Assembly (NCBI GenBank): GCA_036339395.1
Contig: JAYZBD010000063.1
Location: 1 to 12,027, forward strand
Source: SP202 sp036339395
GTDB taxonomy: Bacteria > Planctomycetota > Phycisphaerae > Phycisphaerales > SM1A02
Direction: 5' to 3'
DNA length: 12,027 bases
In this document: positions 1-6,219 of the stretch, one piece after another
Numbering within the stretch: position 1 is the stretch's first letter
How the letters are laid out: each line of letters begins with the position of its first letter
The notes under the pieces: generated by a model
Databases searched by the model: none
Told to the model about the DNA's origin: nothing
The model's input: the letters and a program-made list of their open reading frames with translations, nothing else
Made by a program: the position numbers and the translations under genes

Positions 1-959
1 TTTGACCTGTATGCAGGCGTGCGATGCACCGTCCAGCCCTCGCTTTCGTAGAAGGCCGCCGCATCATCACAGATGGAGTCCTGCGTCGATCCGGAGTGAC
101 TTGGCCAGTCGGAGATGATGATCTCCGAGTCGCCGATGATCTCCATCCACATGTCGATGTGCTGCGTGTAGTCCACCGAGGTCGGGAAGGGAGTATGGAA
201 CTCCGTATCGACATTCTGGTAGTCATTCCAGATCTGCCAGATCTCTTCTTCCGTGTACTGGGGATTCTCGTTGTTGATCAAGCGCGTTGACGCGGAGTTG
301 GCAATGCTGTTGACGTGGTAGTTCCCACCTCCATGTGTCAGGGGCAGTTCGTAGTACCCGTGGCCGATCCATCCGGAGAAGTACTCGTTGAACGCGTTGT
401 CATTGGGCCTGGGTCGGTTGTAGGTATGGTCAACGACCGTCCTGCAATTCCCCTCGAAGATGTATCGGGGGCCGTAATCACGAATCCAGATGGTGTCGGT
501 GGTCCGCACGACCGTGAAGATCCTCGAGGAATCCGCTCCCTGCGAAATCATGCTGTTCCTGGCCGAGTTGGCCTCGCTGCTTGAATCACAGGCAACGTAG
601 ACATTTGCATCTCCCGTCGTCGTTATCCAGGATGCCATCTGGGCAACGATTCCGGTGAACGAGGATCCACCCTCCCAGGCGAGGACGATCCCATCCATCG
701 CCTCGTATTCACTGGCACAACGCACCGGCCCCGATGGCGGTGGCGTCTGGCCTCGTGGAGGCAGGATCAAGCTGTCTCCCAGCCATCGACGCTCTGCGTC
801 TGTCATGAATCGTGGAATGCGGGCATCCTCGGGGAACTGCAACTCCCCATCGATGATGGATGGCTCCTGGGGCTGCGTTGCAGCATGGTCAACAGCCATG
901 CCACCAAGCCCGAGGCACAGGGCGACAGCCGCGGCCGTACTACTCATCTTGATGCCCAC
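1..959 (-). CDS. Secreted peptidyl-arginine deiminase / agmatine deiminase family protein (3' end off window)
   Basis: This is the N-terminal 319 residues of a guanidino-group hydrolase of the Porphyromonas-type PAD / agmatine deiminase family, whose members convert arginine-like guanidino groups to citrulline-like ureido groups and release ammonia. Visible motifs are CASEYEAMDGIVLAW (81-95), WIRDYGP (158-164, catalytic Asp161), THGGGN (208-213) and HIDMWM (267-272, His267 and Asp269). The final catalytic Cys, near the C-terminus in this family, lies beyond the left edge. The GTG start at 959 is chosen because GAGGAG lies 6 bases upstream and it gives a Lys before the hydrophobic stretch; an in-frame ATG at 947 is the alternative. 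Residues 5-27 form a signal peptide with likely cleavage near AVDHA-AT, so the protein is probably exported. That argues against a purely cytoplasmic agmatine deiminase and for a peptide or extracellular substrate, but the substrate is inferred. It is divergent from the prephenate dehydratase gene. Confidence 0.88.
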   Translation of the reverse strand, partial: MGIKMSSTAAAVALCLGLGGMAVDHAATQPQEPSIIDGELQFPEDARIPRFMTDAERRWLGDSLILPPRGQTPPPSGPVRCASEYEAMDGIVLAWEGGSSFTGIVAQMASWITTTGDANVYVACDSSSEANSARNSMISQGADSSRIFTVVRTTDTIWIRDYGPRYIFEGNCRTVVDHTYNRPRPNDNAFNEYFSGWIGHGYYELPLTHGGGNYHVNSIANSASTRLINNENPQYTEEEIWQIWNDYQNVDTEFHTPFPTSVDYTQHIDMWMEIIGDSEIIISDWPSHSGSTQDSICDDAAAFYESEGWTVHRTPAYRS

Positions 960-965
960 GAGCGT

Positions 966-971
966 CTCCTC
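966..971 (-). promoter_or_regulatory. Ribosome binding site deciding the GTG start of the deiminase
   Basis: On the minus strand GAGGAG is followed by six bases and then GTG at 959. The downstream in-frame ATG at 947 has no comparable purine-rich element at proper spacing, so the GTG start is preferred. Confidence 0.6.
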
Positions 972-980
972 AGAATGGGC

Positions 981-993
981 CGTGCCAGGCACG
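981..993. repeat. Perfect 6-bp inverted repeat in the deiminase leader
   Basis: CGTGCC-A-GGCACG is a perfect dyad with a one-base centre. It lies 22 bases upstream of the deiminase GTG and downstream of the candidate promoter. It could be a regulator-binding dyad or a small mRNA hairpin (5-bp stem, 3-base loop) near the ribosome binding site. No function is shown by the sequence. Confidence 0.35.
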
Positions 994-1015
994 ACCCCCG
1001 CCTTCCTGCACCTCC

Positions 1016-1044
1016 ATTCGACCCTCTAATAGGTGCAGGGTCAA
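1016..1044 (-). promoter_or_regulatory. Possible sigma-70-like promoter for the deiminase gene
   Basis: The minus strand has TTGACC (1044-1039; 5 of 6 matches to the -35 consensus), a 17-base spacer and TCGAAT (1021-1016; 4 of 6 to the -10 consensus). The start codon is about 56 bases downstream of the -10 box. Motifs of this quality occur by chance and planctomycete promoters are poorly characterised, so this is only a candidate. Confidence 0.3.
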
Positions 1045-1117
1045 CCCGTTTCTAGCCAGATTGAGACGTTTGCACTGGAGAAACGCTGTTTTTCCTTTCA
1101 CTGGCTATCCTTGGCGA

Positions 1118-1972
1118 ATGTCAAATCAGTCGGCGTGTGACCAGGAGACTTCGCCTCCACGCATTGGGTATCTCGGGCCTCCCGGGTCCTACAGCCATCT
1201 TGCAGCTGTCCTTCACTTCGGCGATTCGGCCGATTGCATCGAGCACGGGAACATCGAGCCTGTCTTCGTCTCCGTGGAAGAGGGACTGTGCGAATACGGA
1301 CTCGCACCGTACGAGAACTCGACTGGCGGAAGCATCACGGACACGCTTGACGCATTCCATGATCACAACGTGCGTGCCTGTGCCGAGGTCCTGGTCGAGA
1401 TCAACCACTGTCTCCTGTCAAATGCGCCAACGGATCGAATCGTGCGGGTCGCATCCCGGCCGCAGGTCCTCGGGCAGTGCAACCGCTGGCTGGCGGATCA
1501 CTTCCCCGATGCAGAGCGCGTGGAGATGGCCAGTTCCTCGCTTGCCGTGCAGTCGATTGCCGATGCCGAAGACAGCGCTGCAATAGGCTCCGTCCTTGCC
1601 GGGACGCTGTACGGCGTTGACGTACTCCATGAGCGCATCCAGGACAAGTCGGACAATGTCACCCGCTTCCTCGTCATTTCCAGGGAGGACTCCCCACCCG
1701 TGGGCAGGGATAAGACGACGATGTCCTTCATCACGAGTCACGAACCCGGTGCCCTTGTCGACGTCCTTGCCGTCTTTCGTGATGCGGGCATCAACCTGAG
1801 TCACATCGACAAGCGACCAAGTCGTCGAGAGAACTGGCAGTACAAGTTCTATATCGATACCGAGTCGCACCGACAGAACCCGTCAATGCAGGCCGCCATC
1901 GAGAAAGCACGTTCACACTGTATCGATTTCAATGTTCTCGGCTCCTACCCGCGTGCAGTGCAGGTTCTCTAA
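1118..1972 (+). CDS. pheA: Prephenate dehydratase, monofunctional
   Basis: Prephenate dehydratase (EC 4.2.1.51) decarboxylates and dehydrates prephenate to phenylpyruvate, the committed step to phenylalanine, in the cytoplasm. The 284-residue protein has the two periplasmic-binding-like lobes of the PDT domain (about 15-188): RIGYLGPPGSYSHLAA at 15-30, PYENSTGGSITDTLD at 64-78, and the catalytic VTRF at 181-184. An ACT regulatory domain follows (about 200-284) with the phenylalanine-site GALV (211-214) and IDKRP (230-234) where the family usually has ESRP. There is no N-terminal chorismate mutase domain, unlike the enterobacterial fused PheA. The ATG at 1118 is preferred over a TTG at 1061 because the extra 19 residues do not resemble the family, though neither start has a strong Shine-Dalgarno. 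The ACT domain implies feedback inhibition by phenylalanine. It is transcribed away from the deiminase gene, with no obvious functional link to neighbours. Confidence 0.93.
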   Translation: MSNQSACDQETSPPRIGYLGPPGSYSHLAAVLHFGDSADCIEHGNIEPVFVSVEEGLCEYGLAPYENSTGGSITDTLDAFHDHNVRACAEVLVEINHCLLSNAPTDRIVRVASRPQVLGQCNRWLADHFPDAERVEMASSSLAVQSIADAEDSAAIGSVLAGTLYGVDVLHERIQDKSDNVTRFLVISREDSPPVGRDKTTMSFITSHEPGALVDVLAVFRDAGINLSHIDKRPSRRENWQYKFYIDTESHRQNPSMQAAIEKARSHCIDFNVLGSYPRAVQVL

Positions 1973-2022
1973 GACAGTCGTCTTGAGTGAAGGATGATCC
2001 GATACCATGATTTCCTGTACCC

Positions 2023-2628
2023 ATGGATATTGAACGCACAACTACGTCACTCCTTGAAGGACTCTTCGACTCGGACAACGAGATCGCCTGGTCGCATTTC
2101 GACGCTCGCTATCGCCCGATCGTGCTTGGATTTGCTCGAAAGATGGGCTTGAATGAAGTTGATGCTTCGGAAGTGGCGCAGGAGACCATCGTCCAGTTCC
2201 TCAAGGAGTACAAGGAGGGCAAGTACGACAGGGAACGCGGCCGGCTTCGTTCCTGGCTCATCGGGATTGCCCGGTTTCGCGTCGCCGGGGTCTATCGAAG
2301 CAAGTCCAACAAGCGCGAGTATCGTGGCGAATCAGCCATGATCACCCTTCCGACCGACGAGGTTGAATGCGAGACGATCTGGGACGTTGAACGAAGAACG
2401 GTCATTCTTCAGCAGGCACTGCAGGAACTGAGAGCCAATTCGAAAGCCTCCGACAAGACCATCCAGGCCTTCGAGATGCTGGTCCTCAACAGGATTCCCG
2501 TCTCGACTGTTGCAGAGAATCTCGACATGTCAAGCCAGGAGGTCTACCTCGCCAAGAGCCGGACGGCCGCAAGGCTCAAGGACATCATCGATCGCTTTGA
2601 GCTGATCTACGACGAGGATGCTTCGTGA
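2023..2628 (+). CDS. ECF-type RNA polymerase sigma factor linked to a Ser/Thr kinase
   Basis: This 201-residue protein has the two-domain layout of extracytoplasmic-function sigma factors. Sigma region 2 spans about residues 22-95, with DASEVAQETIVQFLKEY and YDRERGRLRSWLIGIARFRV, the wording typical of planctomycete ECF factors. Region 4 is near the C-terminus (about 125-192), where the segment VSTVAENLDMSSQEVYLAKSR resembles the DNA-binding helix-turn-helix. No region 1.1 or 3 is seen. The ATG at 2023 is the only plausible in-frame start close to the conserved region and has no Shine-Dalgarno. Its stop codon overlaps the start of the downstream kinase gene, so the two are probably co-expressed. 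ECF/STK pairs are a recognised planctomycete arrangement in which the kinase is thought to control the sigma factor in place of a classical anti-sigma factor. No anti-sigma gene is adjacent here. The regulon is unknown. Confidence 0.88.
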   Translation: MDIERTTTSLLEGLFDSDNEIAWSHFDARYRPIVLGFARKMGLNEVDASEVAQETIVQFLKEYKEGKYDRERGRLRSWLIGIARFRVAGVYRSKSNKREYRGESAMITLPTDEVECETIWDVERRTVILQQALQELRANSKASDKTIQAFEMLVLNRIPVSTVAENLDMSSQEVYLAKSRTAARLKDIIDRFELIYDEDAS

Positions 2629-5216
2629 TGTCCAAGGAAACGCCGGACAACCCGCCAAAGCGTCCAACTCGAGAGCAACTTGAGGCCATCGTCGAGGGAG
2701 CGACGATGGATTCGGAGATTCTCTCGTACCTGCGTGATCATGATACTGACGGCGTTGTCCAGGAGGAACTGGAATCGATCAAGAGCGAACATGGTTTCCT
2801 CGAGGAGTTCCTCGACGCCAATCGAGAAACGCTTTCCACGTCGACCCCGCTGACCATGCAGGCCGCTCCGGAGGGATACGAGATACTCCGCGAACTTGAT
2901 CGAGGTGCACAGGGTGTCGTCTACCTTGCGCACCAGGTCAGCACGAAACGCCGTGTCGCGCTGAAGGTGATGCTCCAGGGGGCATTTTCAACACAGAGGC
3001 AGCAACAGCGATTCGAACGAGAGGTCGAGCTCGTCGCGTCGATGAAGCACCCGAATATCGTGACTGTATTCGACAGCGGCGTTACCCCGGATGGCCGGAT
3101 GTTCACCGCCATGGAGTACATCGACGGGGTACCACTCAACCTCCATCGGACCCATGATGAACCAGGTGGAGCACAGGTAATGACGACGCGGGAACGTGTC
3201 GACCTGTTCCTCAAGGTCTGTGATGCAGTCAGTTCAGCTCATCGGCGTGGAATCATCCACAGGGATCTGAAGCCACTCAACATTCTCGTTGACGCCGAGG
3301 GTGAACCACACGTCCTGGACTTCGGGCTCGCCAAGGTCGTTGGCCCAGACGCGATGTCAGAATCCGCCATGGATGCAACCGCCGCCGGTGAGTTCATGGG
3401 GACATTCGCCTACGCATCACCCGAACAGGTCAGTGGCGACCCGGACCTCGTAGATACGAGAACCGATGTCTACGCCCTTGGCGTGATCCTGTACGACCTC
3501 CTGCTTGGCCAACGCCCATACGAGCTGGGTGGCAATGTCCACGAGATGATCAAGGGCATCATGGAAACACGGCCATTCCCTCCACGGGACTTCGACCCGG
3601 AGTTCGACCTGGACCTGGAGACGATTCTGCTCACCTCCCTGGCCAAGGATGTTGAACGGCGATACCAGTCGGTCCAGGACCTTGCAGACGACCTCATGTG
3701 CTGGTGTTCAGGCGAACCGATCATGGCTCGCCGCGACGATGCCTGGTACGTACTACGCAAGTTCGTGCTTCGTCATCGTGTTCCGGTGGGGCTGGCTGCC
3801 TGCGTGGTCCTGCTGATCGTCGGATTCGCGATCACGATGGCCGTCCTGTACGCGAATGTGACTCTCGCGAACAAGCGGCTGGCCGGAATGCTGGGGATGG
3901 CCTCGAATGTCATCGCCACGGCTGATCCGGAAAACACCGATCGACCCTTCACCGCTGCAACAGCCATCGACATGCTCGAGGCATGGTCGGACGTCGTACA
4001 CGAGGAAATGGCTGATGAACCGGAGATCAGGGCTCGCATTCTCAATGATCTCGGTGAAAGTTTCATCGGGTTTGACCGACATGGACTGGCGCAGACTCAC
4101 CTGGAAGAAGCGCAGCACACCTTGATGGATTTCGATTCGGAGCCGGACCTGGAAACGGCTCGGTCACTGCACCAGTTGGGCCGCCTTGCCTACAAGCGGG
4201 CGAAGTACGACGAAGCGGAGCTCTACTTCAGCCAGGCCCTGGCCATTCGGGAAGACATGCACGTGGGGCCCCACATCGACACGGCACAGTCCCTGCACTT
4301 CCTGGGATCGACCTATCGTCGAACCCGGTCCACGAACGAGGCGGAGCGAAAGATGCGGCAGGCCAAGGCGATGCTCGAGAAGATGGAAACAAGCTCGACC
4401 AACCAGGGTCGACTGGTCATCACCGGTGAACTCAGCAGCGTGATCAACAGTCTTGGCATCCTGCTCGCCTCGGAACGGCCGGCCGAGGCCATCGACTTCT
4501 ACCAGGAAGCAGATGCCATGCTCGCATCGCAGGCATCCGATGATGTCGATTGGCGGCGTGGCAGGATCCAGCACAACATCGGCATGTGCCATCTCAGGCT
4601 TGGAGACCTCGAGAAGGCTCGAACCATGTTCGAGGAGTCCCTGGTCACGAAGGAGGCTGGTCTGCGTCGACTTCAAGCCGAGCAACTCGTCCAGGAAGAC
4701 GAGGCATCGGTAAATCGACTGCAACTGGCGACCAGTCGACATGCACTTGCAAGGACCCTCCTTGCCCTCGGGGACATGGAGGGTGCACAGGACGCGGCTG
4801 AAGCCGCCCGGAAAATGCGCAGGGATGTACTCAAGGACGGACACCCCCTTCTTGCAGACAGCGAAGAACTGCAGGCTCAACTGGACATCGCCTCCGGAAA
4901 TGTCGAGGTTGCACTTGGCAATCTCCTGGCAATCCACGCAGATCGTCTCGACCATGGCCAGGAATGGGCCATCGCATGGAACAAGGCGCTCCAGGGCCAC
5001 GCCCTCTCCAATCTCGATCGATTCCAAGAAGGTGAATCCCTTCTCAAGGAGGCCTACCTGGTCCTGTGCAAGGCACGAGGTGCAACCTCACCCCAGGCAA
5101 TCTCCTGCGCGGGAATGATGGCCTCCATGTATGAAGCCTGGAATCGACCAGTCGAAGCGCAGCAGTACCGGATGCTTGCCGATGTGAACAATGCCCGGGA
5201 CGAACACGGGGACTAG
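2628..5216 (+). CDS. Membrane-anchored Ser/Thr protein kinase with TPR-rich C-terminal half
   Basis: This 862-residue Hanks-type (PknB-like) kinase probably acts as a transmembrane signalling protein for the sigma factor encoded just upstream. In order: an acidic, helix-prone leader (1-80); the kinase domain (about 83-365) with glycine loop DRGAQGVVYLA, ATP-binding Lys113 in VALK, catalytic Asp213 in HRDLKPLN, metal-binding Asp231 in DFG, and the MGTFAYASPEQ activation segment; one transmembrane helix (about 385-411, VPVGLAACVVLLIVG onward); then helical repeats (about 455-860). At least six repeats look like TPRs, for example LHQLGRLAYKRAKYDEAELY and HNIGMCHLRLGDLEKARTMF. All kinase catalytic residues are present, so it should be active. 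The ATG at 2628 overlaps the sigma stop as TGATG; a GTG at 2625 would give a GTGA overlap, with GAGGA 6 bases upstream of it. The TPR half would lie across the membrane and may bind a protein or peptide ligand, which is inferred. Confidence 0.93.
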   Translation: MSKETPDNPPKRPTREQLEAIVEGATMDSEILSYLRDHDTDGVVQEELESIKSEHGFLEEFLDANRETLSTSTPLTMQAAPEGYEILRELDRGAQGVVYLAHQVSTKRRVALKVMLQGAFSTQRQQQRFEREVELVASMKHPNIVTVFDSGVTPDGRMFTAMEYIDGVPLNLHRTHDEPGGAQVMTTRERVDLFLKVCDAVSSAHRRGIIHRDLKPLNILVDAEGEPHVLDFGLAKVVGPDAMSESAMDATAAGEFMGTFAYASPEQVSGDPDLVDTRTDVYALGVILYDLLLGQRPYELGGNVHEMIKGIMETRPFPPRDFDPEFDLDLETILLTSLAKDVERRYQSVQDLADDLMCWCSGEPIMARRDDAWYVLRKFVLRHRVPVGLAACVVLLIVGFAITMAVLYANVTLANKRLAGMLGMASNVIATADPENTDRPFTAATAIDMLEAWSDVVHEEMADEPEIRARILNDLGESFIGFDRHGLAQTHLEEAQHTLMDFDSEPDLETARSLHQLGRLAYKRAKYDEAELYFSQALAIREDMHVGPHIDTAQSLHFLGSTYRRTRSTNEAERKMRQAKAMLEKMETSSTNQGRLVITGELSSVINSLGILLASERPAEAIDFYQEADAMLASQASDDVDWRRGRIQHNIGMCHLRLGDLEKARTMFEESLVTKEAGLRRLQAEQLVQEDEASVNRLQLATSRHALARTLLALGDMEGAQDAAEAARKMRRDVLKDGHPLLADSEELQAQLDIASGNVEVALGNLLAIHADRLDHGQEWAIAWNKALQGHALSNLDRFQEGESLLKEAYLVLCKARGATSPQAISCAGMMASMYEAWNRPVEAQQYRMLADVNNARDEHGD

Positions 5217-6124
5217 ACCCGGGATGGTTCCCGAGCAGGTCGCAGGACCGGCAGGACACCCGGCTGGACCTGGATCATGACACGCTGCGTCAAGGGAGTT
5301 GCCGTTTCCGGCGGGCAGTCCCCGTCAACCTGCCATGGGATAGGCGAAGAAGGTTCAAGCACAACCAGTCGTCCCCGTGCATGAACAGCGCCATGGCTGG
5401 AGAGGTGAGTGCCTCTCCTGGCCCTCCACATCCATCTCAACAGGCCCAGTCTCCTTCGTGTTGGAAGGAAGACGACGTCGAGGACTCCATCGTCCATGCT
5501 CGCTTCAGGCGCAGGGTTGAATCGGCCACCGTATTCACTGCAGTTGCAGACGAAGCACAGTCCCGGTTGATCACTGGCGATGCTTGCCCCGTCCACCATG
5601 ATCCGGATCGGTACCGGTTTCCATCTCCACAACTGCCGGAGCATGCAGGGGAGATAGGTCCAATGGGAAATGGGCCCGGTCCGTCGTGACGCAAGGTCAT
5701 GAACGACTGCAGCATCAAACCCACAGCTGGTCATCAGGATGCTTGTCGTACCGTTCGCATCGGCAACGTCGAGTGCATGGACATCATGTGCCTCGATCGC
5801 ATCAATGACATCCCCGGCTTCGCCGGAGAAGCCCATGGCCCGGGCGAAGAGATTCTCCGTACCCGTGGGTACCTGGTAGATGGGGGTTCTTGTACGAATG
5901 GAACTCCCGGCGACGAGGCGTACTGTTCCATCGCCTCCAGCAACAACGGCAACATCAACTTCTTCAAGAACCGGGTCCAACCACTCCTGAGCTGGTTCCA
6001 GCCGTGTCCAGAGAAGGACGACATCATGACCCGACGATTCCAGTGCCTGCTGGAGTTCCGCAGCTCGGTCCCGTGATGTCCCGGCACCGGAGATCGGGTT
6101 GGCTATGAGGGCAATCCTGGGCAT
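5213..6124 (-). CDS. Diacylglycerol/sphingosine-kinase-family lipid kinase
   Basis: This 303-residue cytosolic or membrane-peripheral ATP-dependent kinase belongs to the DAGK_cat / YegS / LCB5 superfamily, which phosphorylates lipid hydroxyls such as that of diacylglycerol. The N-terminal Rossmann-like half has IALIANPISGAG (4-15) and the nucleotide-binding GGDGT (63-67), followed by PTGTENLFARAMG, a variant of the usual PLGTxNDLAR, and CGFDAAVVH. The C-terminal beta-sandwich half has SMDDGVLDVVFLP and WQVDGD, standard for the family. The ATG at 6124 is chosen because the family fold starts at residue 2 and GAGAG lies 4 bases upstream; the frame is open for another 66 codons, but those residues look non-homologous and would overlap the divergent gene. 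A role in lipid recycling or phosphatidic-acid synthesis is inferred; the lipid substrate cannot be told. Its TAG stop overlaps the kinase stop on the opposite strand. Confidence 0.88.
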   Translation of the reverse strand: MPRIALIANPISGAGTSRDRAAELQQALESSGHDVVLLWTRLEPAQEWLDPVLEEVDVAVVAGGDGTVRLVAGSSIRTRTPIYQVPTGTENLFARAMGFSGEAGDVIDAIEAHDVHALDVADANGTTSILMTSCGFDAAVVHDLASRRTGPISHWTYLPCMLRQLWRWKPVPIRIMVDGASIASDQPGLCFVCNCSEYGGRFNPAPEASMDDGVLDVVFLPTRRRLGLLRWMWRARRGTHLSSHGAVHARGRLVVLEPSSPIPWQVDGDCPPETATPLTQRVMIQVQPGVLPVLRPAREPSRV

Positions 6125-6152
6125 GGATCTCTCGATGAAAACCGTGTTCAGA

Positions 6153-6169
6153 CGGGCACCTTCTGCCCG
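6153..6169. repeat. Perfect 6-bp inverted repeat in the lipid kinase/PhoX divergent gap
   Basis: CGGGCA-ccttc-TGCCCG forms a perfect stem with a five-base loop inside the 95-base gap between the two divergent genes. It would lie in the lipid-kinase leader, 28 bases upstream of its ATG, and about 50 bases upstream of the phoX-like start. It has no T-run and is not a terminator. It could be an operator or a leader hairpin; the function is unknown. Confidence 0.35.
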
Positions 6170-6209
6170 ATCCAGCGTATGGTTGAAGGCACACTCTAGT
6201 GCAGTCATC

Positions 6210-6215
6210 AAGGGA
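6210..6215 (+). promoter_or_regulatory. Ribosome binding site deciding the start of the PhoX-family gene
   Basis: AAGGGA lies four bases before the ATG at 6220. It supports that start over an in-frame GTG at 6199, which would push the twin-arginine motif seven residues further from the N-terminus. Confidence 0.55.
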
Positions 6216-6219
6216 ATCC

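Noticed and set aside
1061..1117. Upstream TTG start for prephenate dehydratase
   Set aside because: The extra 19 residues do not resemble the family and there is no Shine-Dalgarno. The ATG at 1118 is sufficient.
1971..1984. Small hairpin AAGAC-agtc-GTCTT at the pheA stop codon, considered as a terminator
   Set aside because: Only a 5-bp AT-containing stem with no following T-run. It is too weak to call an intrinsic terminator.
4164..5027. A 287-codon open frame on the minus strand inside the TPR half of the kinase gene
   Set aside because: Its translation shows no recognisable domain, and the plus-strand frame has clear TPR repeats throughout. It is a GC-driven antisense shadow.
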